A stretch of DNA of 64,000 nucleotides from a virus: positions 1 to 64,000 of the IMG/VR virus record IMGVR_UViG_3300045257_000193. One strand, written 5' to 3'. Position 1 is the first letter of the stretch. Each line of letters begins with the position of its first letter. The position numbers were made by a program, and so were the translations under genes. The notes beneath the pieces are model-generated. The model saw only the letters and a list, made by a program, of their open reading frames with translations, was not told the origin of the DNA and did no database searches. Shown here piece by piece: positions 8,758 through 16,552 of this stretch.

Positions 8758-9017
8758 ACCTTTTTAATTACGCACAACAATTCACTTTCCTTTACTATCA
8801 AATATTCATTATCCCCATCCTTAATAGAGTTAACGGAATGCTTAGGGTAAAATACAATATCCCCAGGCTGCACAGAACATTCCGGCGTTCCCACTGAAAT
8901 AACGGTTCCTTTTACTGGCTTTGGAATAGCTGCATTAGGAATGATAATCCCCGACGCTGTTTTAGATTCATTGGCGATTGGTTCGATCATTACCCAATCA
9001 TGAAGTGGTTGTACCAT
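8754..9017 (-). CDS. groES: GroES-type co-chaperonin
   Basis: An 87-residue protein with the canonical order: PLHDWVMIEP, a mobile-loop segment TASGIIIPNA, KGTVISVG, VQPGDIVFYPK, and YLIVKESELLCVI. It should cap host GroEL, as phage T4 Gp31 does for capsid folding. No GroEL gene is in the window, so host chaperonin use is implied. It is the first gene of a three-gene reverse operon behind a near-perfect promoter at 9050-9080. Confidence 0.9.
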   Translation of the reverse strand: MVQPLHDWVMIEPIANESKTASGIIIPNAAIPKPVKGTVISVGTPECSVQPGDIVFYPKHSVNSIKDGDNEYLIVKESELLCVIKKV

Positions 9018-9049
9018 ATATTTTTTTCTTTCTGTAAAAATTAATTATA

Positions 9050-9080
9050 CAAATATATTACTTTTTAATTGGATTGCAAA
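9050..9080 (-). promoter_or_regulatory. Promoter for groES operon (TTTG-N19-TATATTTG)
   Basis: On the reverse strand TTTG (9077-9080) and TATATTTG (9050-9057) are separated by exactly 19 bp, the Bacteroidota sigma-factor consensus. It ends 32 bp before the groES ATG. Confidence 0.7.
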
Positions 9081-9098
9081 TTTTATTTAATAGATTTG
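9068..9098 (+). promoter_or_regulatory. Forward promoter for replication operon (ATTG-N19-TAGATTTG)
   Basis: TAGATTTG (9091-9098) is a perfect TAnnTTTG box with ATTG 19 bp upstream (9068-9071). It overlaps the divergent groES promoter, so one bound factor could switch both. The first ATG is at 9126. Confidence 0.6.
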
Positions 9099-9125
9099 TG
9101 ATAGAAATAATTGGTCAAAATAAAT

Positions 9126-9341
9126 ATGTATATACGAAACATTGACAAGGAAGAAAAAATGAATAGGTGGAAGATTGAAAATAATGTAGAAACTGCTGGT
9201 GATATCATTTCTGATAAGACAGCTATTGTCCAAACAATAATTCAAGGTTTATTTGGTTGTTATTCAGTTGTAATAGTTCCAATATCAAGCACTCTTGATT
9301 TAGGAATTGGTTGTGGTCGTGCTGTAAAAATCGAATTTTAA
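9126..9341 (+). CDS. Small hypothetical protein, first gene of forward early operon
   Basis: A 71-residue protein starting at the ATG at 9126; a TTG at 9111 would add five residues. The C-terminal half reads like one beta-alpha unit (VVIVPISSTLDLGIGCGRAVKIEF). No family recognised. It lies 27 bp behind the promoter, so it should be among the earliest expressed genes. Confidence 0.5.
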   Translation: MYIRNIDKEEKMNRWKIENNVETAGDIISDKTAIVQTIIQGLFGCYSVVIVPISSTLDLGIGCGRAVKIEF

Positions 9342-9343
9342 TT

Positions 9344-9475
9344 ATGGCAGAAAACACGCCTTTTGGATACAAAGAAAACGAAGACCTTGATAACTTTGTT
9401 TTTGAGGATTTGACCGATCAGTATCTTGATGCCGAATATCCATACATAGAAACCATTGAGGAGGAAATAGAATGA
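9344..9475 (+). CDS. 43-residue acidic peptide
   Basis: A very acidic 43-residue reading frame (many Glu and Asp, ending EEEIE). It starts 2 bp after the previous stop and its TGA overlaps the next ATG. The tight packing supports a real gene. Function unknown; DNA-mimic or host-takeover peptides are often this acidic, but that is speculation. Confidence 0.45.
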   Translation: MAENTPFGYKENEDLDNFVFEDLTDQYLDAEYPYIETIEEEIE

Positions 9476-9564
9476 CACCAGCGCACATATTAATATCGAT
9501 TATCTTTTTTGTATTAGTTATTATTTCTATTGCATGGGTTGTCAATCTTTACAATCATAATTAA
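9472..9564 (+). CDS. 30-residue membrane peptide
   Basis: MTPAH followed by a hydrophobic span of about 20 residues and a NLYNHN tail. Overlaps both neighbours (ATGA upstream, TAATG downstream). A single-span membrane peptide of unknown role. Confidence 0.45.
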   Translation: MTPAHILISIIFFVLVIISIAWVVNLYNHN

Positions 9565-10010
9565 TGGGTCCTCGAATATTTAATGGTACGCAATTTAATT
9601 TATATGACATATATAAATCAAAGAATAATTTAATAATAAAAGAATATATAAAAGTATCAAAAATGGAAAGAGAAATAATAAGTAAAGAAATTGGCGATCC
9701 AATAAATATTGATAGGTATATTCCAAATGGTCATGAAAGATTATATCTCGAAATAGATTCATTAATTAATTCACTAATTAAATTAAAGGATGATGGCGCT
9801 ACCCATATTTATGTAGATGGTGAATCTGAAAGCGATTCCTCTATAGTTAATAGTATAGAAATTCAGGCTGTATTAAATATTATAGAATCGGACGAAAGTT
9901 TTGAAGAAAGACAGCGCAAAAGCAATGAAGCTGCTGAAAATAGTCGTAGATTTTTTGAACAGTTGGAAAGGCAGCAATACGAAATACTCAAGAAAAAATT
10001 TGAATCGTGA
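9564..10010 (+). CDS. Hypothetical protein with helical C-terminus
   Basis: A 148-residue charged protein. The last 40 residues are a strongly helical, Arg/Glu/Gln-rich tail. There is no family match. It overlaps the peptide gene upstream by one base and the GTG-started gene downstream by four bases. Confidence 0.55.
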   Translation: MGPRIFNGTQFNLYDIYKSKNNLIIKEYIKVSKMEREIISKEIGDPINIDRYIPNGHERLYLEIDSLINSLIKLKDDGATHIYVDGESESDSSIVNSIEIQAVLNIIESDESFEERQRKSNEAAENSRRFFEQLERQQYEILKKKFES

Positions 10011-10165
10011 GCAACAGGTTAGAAATCCTTAATGCTAATTATTGGCAGCATTATAAAGCAGCTCAAGAACTTGCTGGTTTTTTATATTTAAAACATCCGC
10101 GCAGGGTTGCTATTGAGGCAGAGTTAAATAAATTATTAACAGAAATACATAAGTTAAGCAAATGA
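10007..10165 (+). CDS. 52-residue protein with GTG start
   Basis: A short basic helical frame starting at GTG 10007, overlapping the preceding TGA, and ending in a TGA that overlaps the ATG of the next gene. Overlaps at both ends, plus helical character (NANYWQHYKAAQELAGFLYL), support coding. No function assigned. Confidence 0.5.
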   Translation: MSNRLEILNANYWQHYKAAQELAGFLYLKHPRRVAIEAELNKLLTEIHKLSK

Positions 10166-11466
10166 AAGAAGAAGTAAAAAAACAAGATCCAGTAGAAGCA
10201 ATGATCGCTACTCAATTGGAAAGATTTGAAGTAAAGCCAGAAGAACTACAGGCAATAGTAAAACAATATTCAGAACTAGTTGTAACTGGTGTAAATGATA
10301 AGTCCGGTAGAAAAGCAGTTTCAGAAGCCAGAAAGCACTTAAAAAGATTACGCACCGGTATTGACAACAATAGTAAAGAGTTTAGAGAAAATTTCAACAA
10401 AGTTTCAAAAGCTATTATTGGAAAGGCAAAAGAACTAGTTTCAATTGTTTCCCCAGAAGAAGAACGACTAGAGCGTATCGAAAAAGATATTGAAGAAGAG
10501 GAGGAGGAAATTGCCCGCGTTAAAGCATTCGAAGAACAGGAACGAATTATTGCTCGAACAAAGCTATTAGAAGGCTATGGCGCCACTTTCAACGGTGTTC
10601 AGTATCAACTCGGAGATAATACCATAACAATCGCTGAGGTTCGCTTATTTACCGATACAGAGTTTAATAGGGTTGAGACTTTCTTCAGGGAGGATTATGA
10701 AAACTTTGAGCAGTTAAAACTACAGGCGGAACTGGACCGTATCGCTTTCATAAAAGAACTTTCAAATGATGCAGCAGTATTCATAATAGACCTTGGTTTT
10801 AAACCAGAAGATTTTCCACATAAAGAATTTGAAACTATAGAAGAGCTTGATGATTTTAAAGTTTGGGCAGAAAATAAGATCGCCAAAGAAAAGAAAGATA
10901 AAATCGATGCAGAAAATAAACGCATTGCCGACGAAGAACTAAAAGCAGAACAAGCGCGCCTGGCAGAAATTGCAGCAAAGCAGAAAGCTCAACAGGATGA
11001 ACTAGACCGCAAGCAGAAAGAACTAGATGATCAATTGGCGTCGGTTAAAGCTCAACAAGAGAAGGATGCTTACAATGCAAAGGTAAATCTATTTGAATCG
11101 CGTAGATCTCAATTATTAAACACCCCAAACCTAATACACAAAGCAGTTATAGATAATATTGGCTCTGGATTTTATTCATTAAATGATGAAATATGGATAT
11201 CATTTCTTCATGGATGTAAAAATGACTTTGAAAAAGAGCAAGAGCGCCTCGCAATAGAAGCAGAAGAAACTGCAGCTGCAGAAGAAAAGCGCCGTGCTGA
11301 AATGGAACCGGACGTAGATGTTTTAAAACAAATCGCTGTGGATATTAAAGGCTCAATTGTAGATCATAAAATGAAGTCATCAAAAGGCCAAGCAGTTATA
11401 AATAACATCAACGAACTGAAACGTAAGACTATAACTTACATCGAAGAACAAATTAAATCACTTTAA
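10162..11466 (+). CDS. Coiled-coil protein, DUF1351-like, recombination-module type
   Basis: A 434-residue, highly charged protein. Residues about 1-110 (LVVTGVNDKSGRKAVSEARK, then RTGIDNNSKEFRENF) resemble the DUF1351 / host-nuclease-inhibitor-like coiled-coil proteins found beside single-strand annealing genes. Residues about 230-300 are a long Lys/Glu/Gln coiled coil. A small beta-rich protein follows after a one-base overlap. A role in recombination or protection of DNA ends is inferred from family context only. Confidence 0.5.
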   Translation: MKEEVKKQDPVEAMIATQLERFEVKPEELQAIVKQYSELVVTGVNDKSGRKAVSEARKHLKRLRTGIDNNSKEFRENFNKVSKAIIGKAKELVSIVSPEEERLERIEKDIEEEEEEIARVKAFEEQERIIARTKLLEGYGATFNGVQYQLGDNTITIAEVRLFTDTEFNRVETFFREDYENFEQLKLQAELDRIAFIKELSNDAAVFIIDLGFKPEDFPHKEFETIEELDDFKVWAENKIAKEKKDKIDAENKRIADEELKAEQARLAEIAAKQKAQQDELDRKQKELDDQLASVKAQQEKDAYNAKVNLFESRRSQLLNTPNLIHKAVIDNIGSGFYSLNDEIWISFLHGCKNDFEKEQERLAIEAEETAAAEEKRRAEMEPDVDVLKQIAVDIKGSIVDHKMKSSKGQAVINNINELKRKTITYIEEQIKSL

Positions 11467-11804
11467 TGGAAAACACCCTTACAATACCCCTAGTAAAACA
11501 CACCACAGGCAATTCAAAGCCAAATCAACTATTAGGAGCCGGATCTAAATTCTTTAAACTTGTATTTACCGATGAAATAATAAATCATTTGGGCAGGGAA
11601 GTTAAAGTAAATCTACGGCTCAATGATGCCAACTTCCCATGCATCGTAATCGAAAAGTTCGGGCAGATAGATCATGGTACACCTAGTATTATTTCAGGAA
11701 AGACTCTTCGCATTCCATCCAAGTTAGTGGATGAATGGTGTGATCTAGGTGATTACAACGTGGAGTTCGGGGTGGAGTGTATCGTATTAACTAAAAATAA
11801 TTAG
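11466..11804 (+). CDS. Small beta-rich protein downstream of coiled-coil gene
   Basis: A 112-residue protein predicted by eye to be mostly beta strand (KFFKLVFTDEI, REVKVNLRLNDANFPCIVIE, DYNVEFGVECIVLTK). It could be a single-strand-binding or assembly barrel. It is translationally coupled to the upstream gene. No family recognised. It ends the block before a 157-bp gene-free stretch. Confidence 0.5.
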   Translation: MENTLTIPLVKHTTGNSKPNQLLGAGSKFFKLVFTDEIINHLGREVKVNLRLNDANFPCIVIEKFGQIDHGTPSIISGKTLRIPSKLVDEWCDLGDYNVEFGVECIVLTKNN

Positions 11805-11820
11805 TGTATATTATTTGATT

Positions 11821-11961
11821 ATTCCGAAGTAAATAATTAGTTTTGATTCAAGAATCGATCTGACACTATAGATTCAAAAAACATTAAAAGAATTGCCATT
11901 CTCAGAAAATTACCGAAGTCAGATCCGGTGAGAAGTACGTGGATGGCATCTTTATTTTATT
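11821..11961 (+). ncRNA. Candidate structured RNA or long structured leader
   Basis: This is a gap with no reading frame. GATCTGAC (11857-11864) pairs perfectly with GTCAGATC (11918-11925). Inside it, AGAAT (11889-11893) pairs with ATTCT (11898-11902) around a TGCC loop. CCGAAG occurs twice (11824 and 11913 regions). Strand is assumed from transcription direction. It could be a leader of the gene at 11962 or a processed small RNA. Confidence 0.35.
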
Positions 11962-12147
11962 ATGGCAGAATATAAATTATCTGATTTCTACGACGAAGAA
12001 ACAGTTGAAGAAATCAAGGATCAATCAGGTCTTGGCGATGCGGTTTTATTGCCAGCAGAAAATCTATCAGACCTTATGAAGGCGGAATTTTTATGTGAGA
12101 TATTCAATAAATTCACACTTGCTCAATTGCAGGAAAAACTTAAATAA
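11962..12147 (+). CDS. 61-residue acidic hypothetical protein
   Basis: A small acidic, helical protein (MAEYKLSDFYDEETVEEIKD) with no recognised family. It follows the structured gap and precedes the gene at 12149 by one base, so the two are probably coupled. Confidence 0.5.
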   Translation: MAEYKLSDFYDEETVEEIKDQSGLGDAVLLPAENLSDLMKAEFLCEIFNKFTLAQLQEKLK

Positions 12148-12148
12148 C

Positions 12149-12571
12149 ATGGAAACAATTAATGCATCAGAATTATCTGTACTTCTTGATATTGACAAGA
12201 AGTCTGCAGTAAAAAAGATTGTATTTTGCCTTGACAAAAACAATATATGGTACGATATAGATGACACTAAAAATGTGTCTGTTAGCACCGAAATTCTAAG
12301 CAAGCACCTTGGTGTTGATTTCAACTTTTATATTAAAAATATACAGGAAAAGTACTTGACATCGCCAACTACAAGGGGGTTTATTTTTAATTATCCGATT
12401 AATGAAAAATTAAAGCTTAATCCAAAAACTAAGACTTATCCAAAGACAGTGTCTATTCCGAGATATATTTCACAGTTTTTGACAGACGATCAAAAAGAGA
12501 CCATTGTTCAGGAATGGAAGGATAGATATAATTCTCAAAAGGATTTCATAAATGTAATTTTCAAGAAGTAA
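12149..12571 (+). CDS. Hypothetical protein upstream of replication initiator
   Basis: A 140-residue protein. I start it at ATG 12149 (METINASELS), not at 12095, because the longer form would overlap the previous gene by 53 bp. The first 55 residues read like a helix-turn-helix or winged fold (SELSVLLDIDKKSAVKKIVF). No family is assigned. It sits directly before the replication initiator, so a DNA-binding role is plausible. Confidence 0.5.
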   Translation: METINASELSVLLDIDKKSAVKKIVFCLDKNNIWYDIDDTKNVSVSTEILSKHLGVDFNFYIKNIQEKYLTSPTTRGFIFNYPINEKLKLNPKTKTYPKTVSIPRYISQFLTDDQKETIVQEWKDRYNSQKDFINVIFKK

Positions 12572-12574
12572 TCT

Positions 12575-13357
12575 ATGGCAAACACAAATACGCACTCATT
12601 TAACATTGATGACGCTATAGAGTACGGTGTTCACGAAGCGATACTTCTTTATAATATTACTTATTGGGCAAAATACAATAAGGCAAATGGTAAAAATTAT
12701 TATGAAGTAGATCCAGAACAATATCCAAAACTGTCGGGTCAGAAAAGGTATTTCACATATAACTCCATAAAGGCTTTTAGTGAACTATTCCCTTATTTTT
12801 CTGTGGATCAAATAAGATTGATTATTAAAAAGCTTTGTGAAAAAGGCGTTTTAATAAAAGGTTGCTACAACAAATCTTCATACGATAGAACAATTTGGTA
12901 TGCATTATATGACGAGAAGTCGATTGGGGTAATCACACAAGACCATTTGGTAGAAATCCCAAATGAATTTGGTAGAAATCCCAAACCTATACCAGATATA
13001 AACACAGATGTAAACTCAGGTATAAATATCATATCTCGAACTATTGCTTTACTGAATGAAAAATCAAATTCAAAATATCAGCCTACACGTAAAAGCACAG
13101 TTGCAGTAATTAAAGCAAGACTTGCCGAAAAGTTTACGGAAACAGATTTATCATTAGTTGTGGTTTCCAAAAGTAACCAGTGGTTAAATGATCCAAAAAT
13201 GTCCGCATTCCTTCGACCAGAAACTCTTTTTGGCAATAAGTTTGAAGGATATTTGAACGAAGCTTTGCGTGCGGCGGCAAAACCGAAAGGAACACAGGAA
13301 TCAATACAAGACAAAGTAGCGGCGGCGGCGGCAACAAGTGAATTTAACCAGAAGTAA
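12575..13357 (+). CDS. Phage replication initiator (winged helix + phg_2220_C domain)
   Basis: A 260-residue protein. Residues about 10-110 form a winged-helix region (EYGVHEAILLYNITYW, SVDQIRLIIKKLCEKGVLIK). Residues about 150-225 match the conserved phage C-terminal domain phg_2220_C: TIALLNEKSNSKY, IKARLAEKF, NQWLNDPKMSAFLRPETLFG, KFEGYLN. Proteins of this build bind the phage origin and help load the helicase. The helicase-primase gene follows directly, overlapping in its longest form. A run of alanines from a GGC repeat marks the C-terminus. Confidence 0.8.
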   Translation: MANTNTHSFNIDDAIEYGVHEAILLYNITYWAKYNKANGKNYYEVDPEQYPKLSGQKRYFTYNSIKAFSELFPYFSVDQIRLIIKKLCEKGVLIKGCYNKSSYDRTIWYALYDEKSIGVITQDHLVEIPNEFGRNPKPIPDINTDVNSGINIISRTIALLNEKSNSKYQPTRKSTVAVIKARLAEKFTETDLSLVVVSKSNQWLNDPKMSAFLRPETLFGNKFEGYLNEALRAAAKPKGTQESIQDKVAAAAATSEFNQK

Positions 13358-13358
13358 G

Positions 13359-15290
13359 ATGGGTAAACTGAAATTTATACCGGTAAAGGATAAGATCCCT
13401 CAAGTTAAGGATTGGCAAACATCAACAGAAGATTTTGAAATAACCGGCGATCGCGGACTTGTTACAGGGTTATTATCAGACAATCTAGAGGTTCTTGATT
13501 TTGATTTAAAGCACGAAGTAATTAAAGGCACATTAATGCCAGCGTATAAAGAAATGGTTTTGTCTTACGATAAAAACCTTTTAAGTCGCTTAACTGTACA
13601 AAAAACGGCAAACGGTGGATATCACTTTATGTACCGTTGTGAGGAAATTGAAGGGAATTTAAAATTAGCATCGAGAGGAGTAACAACTGAAGAGAAGTTA
13701 ATCAGTCCACATTTGAAGGTGATGGTGCTAATTGAGACTCGCGGACTTGGAGGACAGGTTGTTGTAAGTCCAACTCCTGGATATGAAATAATACAAGGTA
13801 CTTTAGAAACAATTCCTACAATCACAGTAAAACAACGAGAAATATTAATTACCTGCGCCCGATCATTCAATGAGTTTGTAGAAGTTGTTAAGCATCAGAC
13901 AATCCCAAACCCTAGCGGTATGGCAAGAATGTCCCCCTGGGAAGATTTCAATTTAAGGGGTGATACAGTATCTTTGCTTGAATCTTGCGGTTGGACTCAT
14001 GTAATGACCAAAGGAAGTAAGATACACTTCAAAAGACCTGGTAGTACAGATGCATTAACGTCTGGTAATTACGACACAGAAAAGAATATGTTTTCTGTAT
14101 TCTCCACATCCACGGAATTTGATATAAACAAGGGATATAAGCCATTTGCCGTGTATGCGATGTTGAAGCATGGCAACGACGTTAAAGCAGCAGCAAGAGA
14201 TTTGTATAACCAAAACTATGGAGAGCGCAACGAGTTTAAACCGGCAGAAGAATTAAAGCCAGCCCGAATTGTTGAGGATGACGACGACTTTAGTTTCCTT
14301 TCAGACGAGTCAGATATTGGTCAATACTTGGAACAGGTCCGGAATAATACGTTTGAACTTGGTTTATGCATGGGTTCTGCTACTATCGATAAGTACCTTC
14401 GATATAAGCGTGGTAATCTCATGATGATAAACGGGTCTGACAACGTAGGTAAAACAACTACAATTATCTGGCTGTACGTTCAGTGGTCAAAGGTAAATGG
14501 ATTGAAATGGTTTATCTATACAACAGAAAATACCAACGGGTCGATAGCGGAGGACGTTATGGTTTTTTATATAGGTAAGAAATTAGATCAGTGTACTCCG
14601 GAAGAATTTTCTGAAGCTAAAAACTTCTTTAAAAAGCACTTCTTTCTGGTGAGACAAGTTGAAACATCTTTTGATTATGAAGAAGTGATCTTGATGGCCC
14701 GGAAAATGATAAGCAAGTACAGTATCGACGGCATGTTAATAGATCCTTTTTATAGTGTGCTTGGTGATATTAATGAGCAGAAGACGAGCGATCACGCATA
14801 TCAGTATAAAGTTATAAGGGCTGTCAAATCATTTGGTCGAATGAACGGCGTTTCAACATATATAAACATTCACTTAGCAACAGCCGCTTCACGTAAAGTA
14901 GATGCAGACGGCCATATGATTGCGCCTCAAAAGTCTGATTCTGAAGGCGGCAATAAGGGGTCTAACGTTGCTGACGAGTTCATTACTATACACAGAAAGA
15001 CTCAGCACCCGGAACACTGGATGATAACTGAACTCCACGTTAGAAAAATTAAAGAGCGTAAAACTGGAGGTATGGTAACTCAAATGGATTCTCCAGTTAT
15101 GCTAAGAATGAATAAGGATTTCTGTGGATTTACTGTAATCGGAGACGAGCAGAAGTATGTGGAGCCTAAGAATAGTTTAAGTGAACGCACTCGAATATCT
15201 GGAAACGATAATTGGGTAAGTGAACAATCAGATACATTTCAGGACTGGTATAGTAAAATAGAGAAAGATGACGAGCCAGCACCTTTTTAA
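13359..15290 (+). CDS. Primase-helicase (prim-pol N-terminus, RecA/DnaB-type C-terminus)
   Basis: A 643-residue fusion. Residues about 1-170 are a primase-polymerase domain: LDFDLKH with Asp47 and Asp49, GGYH with His89, and IETRGLGGQVVVSP with Glu126. Residues about 195-290 are a linker domain I know from phage primases. Residues about 340-600 are a DnaB/RecA-like helicase with Walker A GSDNVGKT (Lys365). It should prime and unwind at the phage fork. The ATG at 13359 is preferred over an in-frame GTG at 13338 inside the upstream gene. No DNA polymerase is present in the window. Confidence 0.85.
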   Translation: MGKLKFIPVKDKIPQVKDWQTSTEDFEITGDRGLVTGLLSDNLEVLDFDLKHEVIKGTLMPAYKEMVLSYDKNLLSRLTVQKTANGGYHFMYRCEEIEGNLKLASRGVTTEEKLISPHLKVMVLIETRGLGGQVVVSPTPGYEIIQGTLETIPTITVKQREILITCARSFNEFVEVVKHQTIPNPSGMARMSPWEDFNLRGDTVSLLESCGWTHVMTKGSKIHFKRPGSTDALTSGNYDTEKNMFSVFSTSTEFDINKGYKPFAVYAMLKHGNDVKAAARDLYNQNYGERNEFKPAEELKPARIVEDDDDFSFLSDESDIGQYLEQVRNNTFELGLCMGSATIDKYLRYKRGNLMMINGSDNVGKTTTIIWLYVQWSKVNGLKWFIYTTENTNGSIAEDVMVFYIGKKLDQCTPEEFSEAKNFFKKHFFLVRQVETSFDYEEVILMARKMISKYSIDGMLIDPFYSVLGDINEQKTSDHAYQYKVIRAVKSFGRMNGVSTYINIHLATAASRKVDADGHMIAPQKSDSEGGNKGSNVADEFITIHRKTQHPEHWMITELHVRKIKERKTGGMVTQMDSPVMLRMNKDFCGFTVIGDEQKYVEPKNSLSERTRISGNDNWVSEQSDTFQDWYSKIEKDDEPAPF

Positions 15291-15298
15291 CCAAAACA

Positions 15299-15330
15299 TT
15301 TGTATATATCAATTTAATAGTTTATTTTTG
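15299..15330 (+). promoter_or_regulatory. Promoter TTTG-N20-TATTTTTG
   Basis: TTTG (15299-15302) and TATTTTTG (15323-15330) are 20 bp apart. The ATG at 15341 is only 10 bp past the -7 box, so the transcript would have an almost absent leader. Confidence 0.55.
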
Positions 15331-15340
15331 AATCAGAAAT

Positions 15341-15568
15341 ATGTATAGAGTCAACTTTACCTGCTGGGTCAAACCAAACCCGCTCAATAAAAAACCGGAT
15401 GTATCAGATTGTATTTCATACTGGTATGAAGAAGTTGGAAATGATATTGAGCAGCTTAAAGCAAATGCGCGGAAAGCGTGGGGAGAAAATAAAGGTCCAA
15501 AGAGATTTAGGCTTTCACAAATAGTGAAAGGCGGAACTGACATACTGATTGAAGAACATAACATTTAA
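15341..15568 (+). CDS. 75-residue hypothetical protein
   Basis: A small protein with two cysteines, starting MYRVNFTCWVKPNP. No family recognised. It is the first gene after an internal promoter, so this segment can be transcribed independently of the primase-helicase gene. Confidence 0.5.
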   Translation: MYRVNFTCWVKPNPLNKKPDVSDCISYWYEEVGNDIEQLKANARKAWGENKGPKRFRLSQIVKGGTDILIEEHNI

Positions 15569-15571
15569 ACA

Positions 15572-15967
15572 ATGGAATTGATAAAAACAAAGATGGGTAG
15601 GGTTGGTAACAACAAGAAATACGAGAATAAATTATTTATGTCAATCCAGCAAACGCGAGGAACAATGACTGATGATACAGCTAAATTTCTTGGCATTGAA
15701 ACAGTTGGAATGATAGCGTTTTTTAGGAATGAAGGGAAAATATACATTAGTGTAGCTAAACTTGGCGATGATGTTTCAGATTACAAAAAAGTTGCAAGAG
15801 TTAACGGAAGATTTGGAATGTACACCAAGTCGCTCTGTTCATCTTATGGAGCAATTAAAGCAGGTGATTACGAAATAAAGATTCCGCCAGTTTCGGTTAA
15901 TGGGAAAGATTGTTACGAGTTAAAGGTGATCAAGTATAAGCCAAAAAGTAAGGTTAAAAATAAGTAA
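15572..15967 (+). CDS. 131-residue hypothetical protein
   Basis: A basic protein ending in a Lys-rich tail (KPKSKVKNK). The body looks like an alpha/beta or beta-rich fold (TVGMIAFFRNEGKIYISVAKLG). It is followed by a 252-bp gene-free stretch with strong RNA structure. Function unknown. Confidence 0.5.
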   Translation: MELIKTKMGRVGNNKKYENKLFMSIQQTRGTMTDDTAKFLGIETVGMIAFFRNEGKIYISVAKLGDDVSDYKKVARVNGRFGMYTKSLCSSYGAIKAGDYEIKIPPVSVNGKDCYELKVIKYKPKSKVKNK

Positions 15968-15975
15968 AATCATTT

Positions 15976-16207
15976 CAGCCAAGTATAGTACCTTCGAGTA
16001 CGTGAGGCTGGGATAAAAACTATCTGCTGAAGATAAACATCCGCTACAAGAGAATGTGACGTGGAAGTGCTGCTAAGGGCACGTTGTTTATTGTAAGATA
16101 AAGTGATTAAAGGTAATGAGTAAGAAACATGTAAAAGTAGTTCTCTCAAACTCCTAGCGCATTCAGAGTTGCGGCTTTATTCCACTTAGAAATGGACAGA
16201 TAGTTTT
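15976..16207 (+). ncRNA. Candidate structured RNA upstream of HNH gene
   Basis: The 252-bp gap has a coherent set of helices. CAGCC/GGCTG (15976-15980/16006-16010) encloses GTAC/GTAC. A perfect 10-bp closing helix AAAACTATCT/AGATAGTTTT (16016-16025/16198-16207) encloses nested CCGC/GCGG (16041/16171), AGAGAA/TTCTCT (16049/16141), GTGC/GCAC (16067/16079) and AACTC/GAGTT (16149/16166). No reading frame is present. It ends 12 bp before the HNH ATG. No known RNA family was recognised. Confidence 0.55.
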
Positions 16208-16219
16208 AATTTATAAAAT

Positions 16220-16552
16220 ATGCCAACACCCTGCCCCAAGCCAGAGAAGCGACAACCGAAAGAGAAGAAGCCGCTGAAGCGCGTAGGTAAACCTAATCTA
16301 GTTTCCAGTAAACGTATGATTCAGAATGCTGAGTACAAAATCGCAAGAGAAGAATACCTTTCGGAATACGTTGTGTGTGAAGTGAAAGAATGCATGCATC
16401 CATCGGAACAAATTCACCATAAAAAAGGTCGGACAGGCAGTTTGTTGACAGATAAAAGATTCTTTCTAGCCGTATGTGCTTACTGTCATGCAGAGATCGA
16501 GAATAAGCCTGAATGGGCTAAGAAAATGGGGTATAGTTTAAATAGAATATAG
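16220..16552 (+). CDS. HNH endonuclease, phage replication-module type
   Basis: A 110-residue protein with a basic Pro/Lys-rich N-terminus. The HNH core has a structural zinc Cys4 set: Cys53 and Cys58, then Cys86 and Cys89 in VCAYCH. The HH pair at 66-67 lies in QIHHKKGR, followed by RTGSLLTDKRFFL. This family is common next to phage replication and packaging genes and differs from the NUMOD homing types elsewhere in the window. Its TAG overlaps the GTG of the next gene. Confidence 0.85.
   Translation: MPTPCPKPEKRQPKEKKPLKRVGKPNLVSSKRMIQNAEYKIAREEYLSEYVVCEVKECMHPSEQIHHKKGRTGSLLTDKRFFLAVCAYCHAEIENKPEWAKKMGYSLNRI

Noticed and set aside
8065-8897. Several forward frames opposite the GroES-like genes
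   Set aside because: They are antisense to genes with clear family matches; hydrophobic composition reflects the complementary strand.
15968-16552. Group I intron with HNH gene
   Set aside because: No catalytic-core P, Q, R or S sequence recognised and no split gene on the two sides; kept only as an alternative for the RNA.
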